Below, one piece after another: positions 28,034 through 35,438 of a stretch of 35,438 nucleotides of DNA; within the stretch, counting starts at the first letter, position 1; every line of letters starts with the position of its first letter. The position numbers and the translations under genes were made by a program. A model generated the notes under the pieces. The model saw only the letters and a list, made by a program, of their open reading frames with translations. It had not been told where the DNA came from and did not search any database. Source of the DNA: Pseudomonas citronellolis (lineage in GTDB: Bacteria > Pseudomonadota > Gammaproteobacteria > Pseudomonadales > Pseudomonadaceae); the NCBI RefSeq assembly GCF_029335315.1, contig NZ_JARJLT010000006.1:1-35438 (forward strand), given 5' to 3'.

Positions 28034-28053
28034 TGAAACAGGGAACTGTTTCA
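28034..28053. promoter_or_regulatory. Palindrome upstream of the dksA-like gene
   Basis: TGAAACAG (28034-28041) and CTGTTTCA (28046-28053) form a perfect 8-bp inverted repeat with spacer GGAA, just 13 bp upstream of the dksA-like start. It is a good candidate operator, or a hairpin in the 5' leader. Confidence 0.5.
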
Positions 28054-28155
28054 AGTGTGGACGGTTCCAAGCGAATCGCCGCTGATACCGATCAATAGCC
28101 TGTCACACCGAACAGGGCACAGTTCATCCGACTGGGCGTTGGGGCAAGCCGATCC

Positions 28156-28182
28156 TTGACACCTTCGGGGCATTCCTACAAA
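28156..28182 (+). promoter_or_regulatory. Possible promoter of the DUF3015 gene
   Basis: TTGACA (28156-28161) and TACAAA (28177-28182) are separated by 15 bp, two less than ideal. This lies 72 bp before the ATG at 28254 in the divergent gap shared with the dksA-like gene. Confidence 0.4.
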
Positions 28183-28253
28183 GCTCTGCCTGGCGCTGTT
28201 TGCTGTCAGCGGCTACTTACAGCCATGCATTCGAAAAAAAGAGAGATACGAAG

Positions 28254-28742
28254 ATGAAAAGGATTCTACTCGGTACCCTCCTCGCCAGCGTTTCCATCGG
28301 CGCCTTCGCCGACGCTCCGGGCAGCGACGGCTGCGGCTGGGGCCAGATGCTCTTCAAGGGCCAGCGTGGCACCGCCACTCACGTGCTGGCGGCCACCACC
28401 AACGGCTCCTCGGGCAACAACACCTTCGGCATGACCACCGGCACCAACGGCTGCCACACCAACGGCGCGCTGACCTACGGCGGCAAGCCGATGATCGTGC
28501 TGAGCAGCATGATGGACGAGCTGTCCGAAGACATGGCCAAGGGTGACGGCGAAGCGCTGACCACCTACGCCGTGGTCCTGGGCGTGAAGCCCGAAGACCG
28601 CGCCCACTTCGCCGAAGTGACCCACGAGCACTTCGCGCAGATCTTCAGCAAGTCCGACGTCACCGCCGAAGACGTCTACGCGAACACCCAGGCCGTCCTC
28701 AAGCAGGACTCCCGCCTGGCCAAGTACGCCGAACAGGCCTGA
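28254..28742 (+). CDS. DUF3015 family secreted protein
   Basis: A 162-residue exported protein. Signal peptide MKRILLGTLLASVSIGAFA is cut before DAPGSDGCGWGQMLF. Conserved DUF3015 blocks follow: TATHVLAATTNGSSGNNTFG, MTTGTNGCHTNG and a C-terminal helical part with the HFAEVTHEHFAQIF segment. Two cysteines (GCGW and NGCH) probably form a disulfide in the periplasm. GAGAGA at 28241-28246 precedes the ATG. The function is unknown. It is 57 bp upstream of the DUF4105 gene; the intervening hairpin (28751-28772) suggests the pair may share a transcript with reduced read-through. Confidence 0.9.
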   Translation: MKRILLGTLLASVSIGAFADAPGSDGCGWGQMLFKGQRGTATHVLAATTNGSSGNNTFGMTTGTNGCHTNGALTYGGKPMIVLSSMMDELSEDMAKGDGEALTTYAVVLGVKPEDRAHFAEVTHEHFAQIFSKSDVTAEDVYANTQAVLKQDSRLAKYAEQA

Positions 28743-28750
28743 GCCTGATG

Positions 28751-28772
28751 GCCCGCCCCATCCGGGGCGGGC
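28751..28772 (+). terminator. Perfect GC hairpin between DUF3015 and DUF4105 genes
   Basis: GCCCGCCCC (28751-28759) pairs with GGGGCGGGC (28764-28772) around loop ATCC. There is no U-tract (TACCCTTCCC follows), so it may cause partial termination or protect the upstream message from exonucleases. Confidence 0.5.
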
Positions 28773-28799
28773 TACCCTTCCCTGCCCAGCAAGGTCCCC

Positions 28800-30665
28800 A
28801 TGCCGAAACGCCTGTTGCCATGGCTGGCGCTGTGCGCCTGCGCAACCCTGCACGCCACCCCGCAGGTCCCCGAAGCCCGACTCCAGGCCCTGGCCGCGCA
28901 GCCCTACTGGCTGGCCCTCGGGCATTACACGCCGGGCAAGCTCGGCGGTTGGCGCAGCTACGTGGACGACCCGAAGTTCTTCCTCGCCGCCGATGGCGCG
29001 CGCTCACCAGTGGATGAGCTCAAGGCTACCCTCGACGCCCTCTACGCCTCGCCCGGCCTCGGCGACAAGCACGCCCAGTGCGTCTATCCGGCGCGCACCC
29101 GCTGGCTGAAGCAGCAACTGCAGCTGACCGGCCTGCCGCAGCCGGAGTGCAAGGAGTTCGCCACCTGGTACGGCGACATCAATCCGCACAGCGCGGTGCT
29201 GGTATTCCCCGCCGCCTACCTGAACAGCCCCTCGTCGATGTTCGGTCACACCCTGCTGCGCATCGACCAGGCCGACGTCGACAGCAACAACACCGCCCTG
29301 CTCAGCTACGCGCTGAACTTCGGCGCCTTCATCGAAGGCATGGACAACAGCATCCTCTATGCCTGGAAGGGCCTGATGGGCGGCTACCCGGGGCTGTTCG
29401 CCCTGGTGCCGTATCGCGAGAAGCTTTCCGAATACAGCCGCCTGGAGAACCGCGACCTCTGGGAGTACCGCCTGAACCTCACGCCCGAGGAGACCGGGCG
29501 CATGGTCGAGCACGTCTGGGAGCTCAAGCAGGTCCGCTTCAAGTACTTCTTCTTCGACGAGAACTGCTCGTTCCGCCTGCTCGAACTGCTGGAGATCGCC
29601 CGCCCCGGGGTGAAGCTCACCGAGCACTTCCCGCTGTACGCCATCCCCACCGACACGGTGCGCGCGGTGAAGCAGGCCGACATGATCGACAAGGTCGACT
29701 ACCGCCCGTCGCGGGAGAAGGAGCTGCTGGCCCGCGCCGAGCCGCTGGACGCCGGCGAGAAGCAGCTGGCCCGGCGCCTGGCCGACGACGACCGGCTGCT
29801 CGACAGCCCCGAATTCAAGGCCCTGCCCGCGCCGCGCCAGGCGCTGGTGCAGGACACCGCCTTCCGCCTGCTGCGCTACCGCGCCACCGGCAAGGAACGC
29901 GACGAAGGCGAGGCCGCGCGCAGCTACCAGCTGCTGCGCTCGATCAACCAGAACCCGCCGCCGCCGGCCCAGGTGCCGCGTCCCGGCCAGCCCGAGGAAG
30001 GCCACCAGTCACTGACCTGGCAACTCGGCGCCGGCAGCCGCGACGGCCAGGCCTTCGCCGACTACGGCCTGCGCCTGGCCTACCACGACCTGTTGGACAA
30101 CAGCTTCGGCTTCCCCCAGGGCGCACAGCTGGAACTGGGCGACCTGCACGTGCGCCAGTACGAAGGCAACCGCTGGCAGCTGCAGAGCCTGGACCTGGTC
30201 AGCATCCGTTCGATGACCCCACGCAACGCCCTGCTGCAGCCGCTGTCCTGGCAAGTCACCGGCGGCTGGGAACGGGTGCCGGGCAAGCACAGCGACGACG
30301 ACCACGACACCCTGGCCGGGCATGTCAACGGCGGCGCCGGCGGCAGCTGGAAACTCGCCGACGACCTGCAGGCCTACGCCCTGGGCACCGCGCGCATCGA
30401 AACCAACCCGGACTTCGCCGCGACCATCGCCCCGGCGCTGGGCTTCGACAGTGGCGTGCTCTGGCGCAACCCGCTGGGTAACCTGACCCTGGAGGGCAAG
30501 GGCGACTTCTTCCACAACGGCGAAGTGCGCCGCAGCCTGAGCTTCGGCCAGCAGGTCGAACTGGGCCGCGACCTCGGCCTGCGGCTGTCCGCCGAACGCC
30601 AGTTCAGCCACCAGACCGGGCCGGTCAACGAAGTCATGCTGGAGCTGCGCTGGTACCACTACTGA
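28800..30665 (+). CDS. DUF4105 envelope protein with C-terminal beta-rich domain
   Basis: A 621-residue exported protein. Signal peptide ends HA (about residue 19). The DUF4105 (Lnb-like periplasmic) domain, about 120-300, has SSMFGHTLLRID, ILYAWKGLMGGYPG and the FFFDENCSFRLLELLE motif, whose Asn-Cys-Ser suggests a papain-like fold with a possible active-site Cys and the His of FGHT. From about 390 to 621 alternating strands such as QLELGDLHVRQYEG and NEVMLELRWYHY at the end, finishing with an aromatic residue, resemble an outer-membrane barrel. No lipobox is convincing. ATG at 28800 has AAGG just upstream. The stop lies within the palindrome shared with rtcR. By position it is PA4579. Function unknown. 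Confidence 0.88.
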   Translation: MPKRLLPWLALCACATLHATPQVPEARLQALAAQPYWLALGHYTPGKLGGWRSYVDDPKFFLAADGARSPVDELKATLDALYASPGLGDKHAQCVYPARTRWLKQQLQLTGLPQPECKEFATWYGDINPHSAVLVFPAAYLNSPSSMFGHTLLRIDQADVDSNNTALLSYALNFGAFIEGMDNSILYAWKGLMGGYPGLFALVPYREKLSEYSRLENRDLWEYRLNLTPEETGRMVEHVWELKQVRFKYFFFDENCSFRLLELLEIARPGVKLTEHFPLYAIPTDTVRAVKQADMIDKVDYRPSREKELLARAEPLDAGEKQLARRLADDDRLLDSPEFKALPAPRQALVQDTAFRLLRYRATGKERDEGEAARSYQLLRSINQNPPPPAQVPRPGQPEEGHQSLTWQLGAGSRDGQAFADYGLRLAYHDLLDNSFGFPQGAQLELGDLHVRQYEGNRWQLQSLDLVSIRSMTPRNALLQPLSWQVTGGWERVPGKHSDDDHDTLAGHVNGGAGGSWKLADDLQAYALGTARIETNPDFAATIAPALGFDSGVLWRNPLGNLTLEGKGDFFHNGEVRRSLSFGQQVELGRDLGLRLSAERQFSHQTGPVNEVMLELRWYHY

Positions 30666-30678
30666 GGCGCGCCGCGCC

Positions 30679-30683
<5 letters not shown>
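30661..30683. terminator. Palindrome containing both convergent stop codons
   Basis: ACTGAGGCGC (30661-30670) and GCGCCTCAGT (30674-30683) form a perfect 10-bp stem with loop GCC. The DUF4105 stop TGA (30663-30665) and the rtcR stop (30679-30681 on the minus strand) lie in opposite arms. It can fold in both transcripts but lacks a U-tract. Confidence 0.7.
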
Positions 30684-32280
<1,597 letters not shown>

Positions 32281-32282
32281 CT

Positions 32283-32324
32283 TTTATCCATAAAGATAAA
32301 TAACGATCCCAAGATATCCATAAA
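32283..32324 (+). promoter_or_regulatory. Candidate RtcR upstream activating sites
   Basis: The 10-bp direct repeat TATCCATAAA occurs at 32285-32294 and 32315-32324, exactly 30 bp (about three helical turns) apart. The first copy also lies in the dyad TTTATC-CATAAA-GATAAA (32283-32300). Relative to the sigma-54 start these are at about -171 to -132, a normal enhancer distance. They also overlap the rtcR 5' leader. Confidence 0.6.
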
Positions 32325-32387
32325 TCTCGGACTCGGCCAACCATACGAATCGATTCAAGCTGCCTGAAAATAAATTTATTAGTTATT

Positions 32388-32400
32388 TATCAATTACTTA
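32388..32400 (+). promoter_or_regulatory. IHF site of the rtc promoter
   Basis: TATCAATTACTTA fits WATCAANNNNTTR with no mismatch. It lies about 60 bp upstream of the predicted start, between the activator sites and -24, where DNA bending would bring RtcR to sigma-54 polymerase. Flanking A/T tracts (32371-32410) support it. Confidence 0.75.
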
Positions 32401-32429
32401 ACAAAAAAATCGCAACCACGAAGCGAACC

Positions 32430-32445
32430 TGGCACGCCCCTCGCT
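32430..32445 (+). promoter_or_regulatory. Sigma-54 promoter of the slipin-rtcB operon
   Basis: TGGCACG-CCCC-TCGCT has GG at 32431-32432 (-24) and GC at 32443-32444 (-12) with the required 10 bp between. TGGCAC is the full -24 consensus. Predicted start is about 32456. The divergent rtcR supports the assignment. Confidence 0.88.
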
Positions 32446-32564
32446 ATATCTCCCTCGACCGCATCGCCGATGCAGCCCACGGGCAGGGACTTCCACTCCC
32501 GCCGGTGCCCGAGCCCACCCCTGGTGTCGGCTTCGTGCATGCCGCTGCAGCAGTCGCGGTCGAT

Positions 32565-32636
32565 GGCGCGGTAGCTCAGCCCGGTAGAGCACTCCAGTTC
32601 GCTGGAGCCGTCGCAGGTTCGAATCCTGCCCGCGCC
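32565..32636 (+). ncRNA. tRNA-like RNA 1, anticodon loop replaced by UUCG
   Basis: A complete cloverleaf. Acceptor GGCGCGG (32565-32571) pairs with CCGCGCC (32630-32636), seven perfect pairs. TA follows at positions 8-9, then D-arm GCTC-AGCCCGGTA-GAGC (32574-32590) with the conserved GG, A at 26, a 6-bp hairpin CTCCAG-TTCG-CTGGAG (32592-32607), variable CCGTC, and T-arm GCAGG-TTCGAAT-CCTGC (32613-32629) with a canonical T-loop. The anticodon arm has a 4-nt loop (or 6 if only five pairs are counted), so no anticodon can be presented in a normal 7-nt loop. No CCA is encoded; the next base is G of the second element. It folds like a tRNA and should attract tRNA-end enzymes, but cannot decode. 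Confidence 0.88.
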
Positions 32637-32708
32637 GTTCGATAGCTCAGCTTGGTAGAGCAGCCATCCACGAAATGGCCTGTCGCGGGTTCGACTCCCG
32701 CTCGAACA
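32637..32708 (+). ncRNA. tRNA-like RNA 2, arginine-type ACG loop lacking U33
   Basis: Starts on the base after element 1. Acceptor GTTCGA (32637-32642) pairs with TCGAAC (32702-32707): six pairs, since C32636 faces A32708. TA, then D-arm GCTC-AGCTTGGTA-GAGC (32645-32661), A, anticodon stem GCCAT/ATGGC (32663-32667, 32675-32679) with a 7-nt loop CCACGAA, variable CTGTC, and T-arm GCGGG-TTCGACT-CCCGC (32685-32701). The loop equals that of bacterial tRNA-Arg(ACG), CUACGAA, except for C at position 33, which is U in essentially all functional tRNAs. A at 32708 is the discriminator base and CTG follows, so CCA is not encoded. An annotation tool may call it tRNA-Arg, but these departures make decoding unlikely. 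Confidence 0.83.
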
Positions 32709-32985
32709 CTGCCCTCCCACGGCAGCTACTCATGAAAGCGACACCCCGCCGGTGGGCGACGGGACAGGCGCAAGAAGGCCAGGAAGGCCGGACTCGCCAG
32801 GGACCCGAAGCCACCGCCGGCCCGCCCGGTACGAGGACCGGGCCCGCGACCAGGCAGGTGCTGGCCGAAGGATTCGGCGTAATGGACAGGACGTCCGCAG
32901 CACCTGGCTCTCGCGAGCCCCCGCCTCGCCGCCCGACGGGCTGGCGGACACCGGCACCAAGGACGAGAGAAGAAGGAAGAGAGAG

Positions 32986-34128
32986 ATGAAACTGCTGAAG
33001 CGCTTTACCGTGAAGAAGAACGAACGCGGCCTGCTGTACTCCGAGGGCGACTTCCTGGCCATTCTGGAGCCGGGCGTCTACCGCCACCTGGACCTGTACA
33101 ACCGCCTGAGCGTGGAAACCTTCAGCCTGAACACGCCGTTGTTCGAGCACCGCCTGGCCGGCTACCTGCGCCAGTCCGAACCCGCGCTGGTCGAACGCCA
33201 CTTCACCCGCATGGACCTGGCCGAGAACGAGGCCGGCCTGCGCTTCGAGGACGGTGTGCTGGTGGAAATCCTCGCGCCGGGCAGCCGTCGGCTGTACTGG
33301 AAGGGTCAGACCGAGCAGCGCCTGGAGCGCATCGACCTGAGCCAGGAATACCGCGTGCCTCCGGCACTGTTGCAGCAGATGCAGGGCAACCTGCGCGGCC
33401 GCAGCGTGATCGGCGTCGAGGCGCTGCTGGTGACCCTGGTGCCGGCCTACCAGGTCGGCGTGCTGAAGGTCGACGGCGCGGTAGTCGAGTTGCTGCAGGC
33501 GGGCCAGTATGGCTTCTGGCGCTACAACCGCCAGGTGAGCGTGGAACTGATCGATACGCGGGTCCAGGCGCTGGAAGTCAGCGGCCAGGAAATCCTCACC
33601 CGCGACAAGGTGAGCCTGCGCCTGAACCTGGCCGCCAACTGGCGTTACAGCGACATGCTGATGGCGTTTTCCAGCCTGTCGAAGCCGCTGGAACACCTCT
33701 ACCGCGAACTGCAGTTCGGCCTGCGCGCGGCGGTGGGCACCCGCTCGCTGGATGAGCTGCTGGAGAACAAACAGCTCATCGACGACTCGGTCATTGCCTA
33801 CCTGAAGGAGCGGTTGCCGGGCACCGGCATCGAGGTCAGCGGCCTGGGCGTGCGCGACATCATCCTGCCGGGCGAAATGAAGACCCTGCTGGCCCAGGTG
33901 GTGGAGGCGGAAAAGGCAGCCCAGGCCAACGTGATCCGTCGCCGCGAGGAAACCTCGGCGACCCGTTCGTTGCTGAACACGGCCAAGGTGATGGAGGACA
34001 ACCCCACCGCCCTGCGCCTGAAAGAACTGGAAACCCTGGAGCGGGTGGCCGAACGGATCGACCGCATCTCGGTATTCGGCGGCCTGGATCAGGTATTGAA
34101 TGGACTGGTAACGCTGAAGCAGGCCTGA
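32986..34128 (+). CDS. Slipin-family (SPFH/band 7) protein without membrane anchor
   Basis: A 380-residue protein. Three related segments precede or open the SPFH domain: RGLLYSEGDFLAILEPGVYR (14-33), GLRFEDGVLVEILAPGSRR (84-102) and YQVGVLKVDGAVVELLQAGQ (155-174). Band 7 continues to about residue 300 (VSVELIDTRVQAL, ILTRDKVSLRLNLAANWRYS, GLGVRDIILPGEMKTLL), then a coiled-coil helix rich in Ala/Glu/Arg (EAEKAAQANVIRRREETSAT). Slipins normally have an N-terminal hydrophobic hairpin; none is seen here, so it may be soluble or bind membranes peripherally. Slipins are known companions of RtcB under RtcR control in proteobacteria, but the role in RNA repair is unclear. ATG at 32986 is preceded by AAGGAAGAGAG. 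Confidence 0.9.
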   Translation: MKLLKRFTVKKNERGLLYSEGDFLAILEPGVYRHLDLYNRLSVETFSLNTPLFEHRLAGYLRQSEPALVERHFTRMDLAENEAGLRFEDGVLVEILAPGSRRLYWKGQTEQRLERIDLSQEYRVPPALLQQMQGNLRGRSVIGVEALLVTLVPAYQVGVLKVDGAVVELLQAGQYGFWRYNRQVSVELIDTRVQALEVSGQEILTRDKVSLRLNLAANWRYSDMLMAFSSLSKPLEHLYRELQFGLRAAVGTRSLDELLENKQLIDDSVIAYLKERLPGTGIEVSGLGVRDIILPGEMKTLLAQVVEAEKAAQANVIRRREETSATRSLLNTAKVMEDNPTALRLKELETLERVAERIDRISVFGGLDQVLNGLVTLKQA

Positions 34129-34219
34129 GCCGGGCCTGCCGATTGAACAAACGCATTCGCGACGGCCGGGCGCAACCCGCTTCCGGCCAGGTCGCCACGC
34201 AACAGAAGAGAACCAAGGC

Positions 34220-35438
34220 ATGAGCAACAAGACCTTCCAACTGCTGGAAGTCGCCAACGGCAAACCGATCAAGCTCTGGACCCAGGGCGTGCCGGTCGAG
34301 GACGACGCCAGGCAGCAACTGATGAACACCGCGAAGATGCCCTTCATCTTCAAGCACCTGGCCGTGATGCCGGACGTGCACCTGGGCAAGGGCTCGACCA
34401 TCGGCAGCGTGATCCCCACCAAGGGCGCCATCATCCCGGCCGCCGTGGGAGTGGATATCGGCTGCGGCATGATCGCCGCGCGCACCTCGCTGGTGGCCGC
34501 GGACCTGCCGGACAACCTGCACGGCCTGCGCACCGCGATCGAGAAGGCCGTGCCCCACGGCAAGACCTTCGGCCGCCGCGACCAGGGCGCCTGGGAAGAC
34601 GTGCCCGAGCACGCCGACGACGCGTGGCGCGCATTGGCCGGACGCTTCAAGGCGATCACCGACAAGCACCCCAAACTGGAGAAGACCAACAACCGCAAGC
34701 ACCTGGGAACCCTCGGCACCGGCAACCACTTCATCGAAGTCTGCCTCGACGAGGCCGACCGCGTCTGGTTCATGCTGCACAGCGGATCGCGCGGTGTGGG
34801 TAACGCCATCGGCAACCTGTTCATCGAACTGGCCCAGGCCGACATGCGCCAGCACATCGCCAACCTGCCGGACCGTGACCTGGCCTACTTCGAGGAAGGC
34901 AGCCGGCACTTCGACGACTACGTGGAAGCCGTGGGCTGGGCCCAGGACTTCGCCCGGCAGAACCGCGAGCTGATGATGCGCGCGGTGATCGCGGCGGCGC
35001 GACAGGTCATCCGCAAACCGTTCGAGGCCAGCCTGGAAGCGGTGAACTGCCACCACAACTACGTGCAGAAGGAACGCCACTTTGGCGAAGAGGTGCTGGT
35101 GACGCGCAAGGGCGCGGTGTCCGCGCAGAAGGGCCAGCTCGGCATCATCCCGGGATCGATGGGCGCCAGGAGCTTCATCGTCCGCGGCCTGGGCAACGAG
35201 GAAGCCTTCTGCTCGTGCAGCCACGGCGCTGGCCGGACCATGAGCCGCACCAAGGCCAAGAAACTGTTCAGCGTCGAGGACCAGATACGCGCCACCGCCC
35301 ATGTCGAATGCCGCAAGGACAAGGACGTGATCGACGAGATCCCGATGGCCTACAAGGACATCGACGCCGTGATGGACGCCCAGCGCGAGCTGGTGGAAGT
35401 ACTGCATACCCTGCGCCAGGTGGTATGCGTGAAAGGAT
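34220..35438 (+). CDS. rtcB: RNA-splicing ligase RtcB (stop codon cut by window edge)
   Basis: 406 codons are present, and the last base of the window is T, consistent with the first base of a stop right after VVCVKG; E. coli RtcB ends the same way at 408 residues. RtcB joins RNA ends bearing 2',3'-cyclic or 3'-phosphate to 5'-OH, using GTP and Mn2+. Metal and active-site residues visible are Asp79 and Cys82 (GVDIGCGM), His170 (GTGNHFIEV), His187 (LHSGSRGVGN), NCHHN near 277 and the guanylated His335 (SHGAGR). AAGG lies just before the ATG at 34220. It follows slipin by 91 bp and has no promoter of its own that I recognise. rtcA is expected downstream of the window. Confidence 0.96.
   Translation, partial: MSNKTFQLLEVANGKPIKLWTQGVPVEDDARQQLMNTAKMPFIFKHLAVMPDVHLGKGSTIGSVIPTKGAIIPAAVGVDIGCGMIAARTSLVAADLPDNLHGLRTAIEKAVPHGKTFGRRDQGAWEDVPEHADDAWRALAGRFKAITDKHPKLEKTNNRKHLGTLGTGNHFIEVCLDEADRVWFMLHSGSRGVGNAIGNLFIELAQADMRQHIANLPDRDLAYFEEGSRHFDDYVEAVGWAQDFARQNRELMMRAVIAAARQVIRKPFEASLEAVNCHHNYVQKERHFGEEVLVTRKGAVSAQKGQLGIIPGSMGARSFIVRGLGNEEAFCSCSHGAGRTMSRTKAKKLFSVEDQIRATAHVECRKDKDVIDEIPMAYKDIDAVMDAQRELVEVLHTLRQVVCVKG

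Larger units (their letters stand above)
32456..32985 (+). other. Long structured 5' leader carrying two tRNA-like elements
   Basis: About 530 nt separate the predicted transcript start from the slipin ATG, with no convincing protein gene. In order: hairpin GCATC-GCC-GATGC (32461-32473); a longer stem CGGGCAGGGA with TCCC and TGCCCG (32480-32511); two abutting tRNA-like cloverleaves (32565-32708); CTGCC/GGCAG just after them; and CCCGGT-N6-ACCGGG (32825-32842). A frame open from 32752 into slipin is rich in Arg and Pro and lacks a ribosome-binding site, so it is not called. The minus-strand frame across the tRNA-like parts is an antisense shadow. Confidence 0.7.

Noticed and set aside
32637-32708. 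Call as a functional tRNA-Arg(ACG)
   Set aside because: C33 instead of U33, six-pair acceptor, no encoded CCA and direct fusion to another tRNA-like element make a decoding tRNA unlikely.
32394-32720. 108-residue minus-strand open frame
   Set aside because: Contains the GAGRIRTCDGSS-type pattern that arises when a T-arm is translated from its antisense strand; it is a shadow of the tRNA-like elements.
32752-32985. In-frame N-terminal extension of slipin
   Set aside because: Arg/Pro-rich, no ribosome-binding site at 32752, and a good one directly before 32986.
32647-34863. 738-residue minus-strand open frame, and another at 33860-35407
   Set aside because: Antisense to slipin and rtcB, both certain genes.

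Overview
This is chromosomal DNA from a Pseudomonas close to, but probably not, P. aeruginosa. GC is high, and the gene order thiO, fimT-fimU-pilVWXY1E, ispH-fkpB-lspA-ileS-ribF-murJ, rpsT, creA-proB-obgE-rpmA-rplU, ispB and so on to rtcR/rtcB is, from memory, the order of the PA4548-PA4583 block of P. aeruginosa PAO1. Most protein products are housekeeping or conserved. No insertion sequence, prophage or CRISPR array was seen. At least three families of intergenic palindromic (REP-like) repeats are present.

Region by region. At 69-1178 (minus) is the glycine oxidase gene thiO. At 1356-9196 (plus) is the type IV pilus priming cluster fimT, fimU, pilV, pilW, pilX, pilY1 and pilE. Its genes overlap or nearly touch, and it ends at a bidirectional terminator. 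Its PilY1 is very large (1556 aa): three homologous beta-rich modules are inserted inside the von Willebrand A domain, and no pilY2 lies between pilY1 and pilE. At 9252-16639 (minus) is the operon murJ-ribF-ileS-lspA-fkpB-ispH, with start/stop overlaps at ileS/lspA and lspA/fkpB. At 16801-17194 (plus) is rpsT with its promoter and terminator. At 17324-20933 (minus) is rplU-rpmA-obgE-proB-creA. At 21113-22190 (plus) is ispB, followed by a small gene behind a Fur box. At 22829-28020 (minus) are fklB, a DUF6482-like gene, a UPF0114 membrane protein, a short orphan gene, a Lon-related ATP-dependent protease and a DksA/TraR zinc-finger protein. At 28254-30665 (plus) are a DUF3015 secreted protein and a DUF4105 envelope protein.

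The most interesting part is 30679-35438, an RNA-repair locus. rtcR (CARF domain plus sigma-54 AAA+ activator, minus strand) is divergent from a textbook sigma-54 promoter. That promoter has a 10-bp direct repeat 30 bp apart as candidate activator sites, a perfect IHF consensus, and a -24/-12 element. The promoter transcribes a leader of about 530 nt, then a slipin-family gene without a membrane anchor, then the RNA ligase gene rtcB, cut by the window edge two bases before its stop is complete. Inside the leader are two abutting tRNA-like cloverleaves (32565-32636 and 32637-32708). The first has its anticodon loop replaced by a UUCG tetraloop. The second has an arginine-like ACG loop with C in place of the universal U33 and only a 6-bp acceptor stem. 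Neither has an encoded CCA end. They are not ordinary tRNAs. I infer a damage-sensing, decoy or repair-substrate RNA made together with the repair enzymes.
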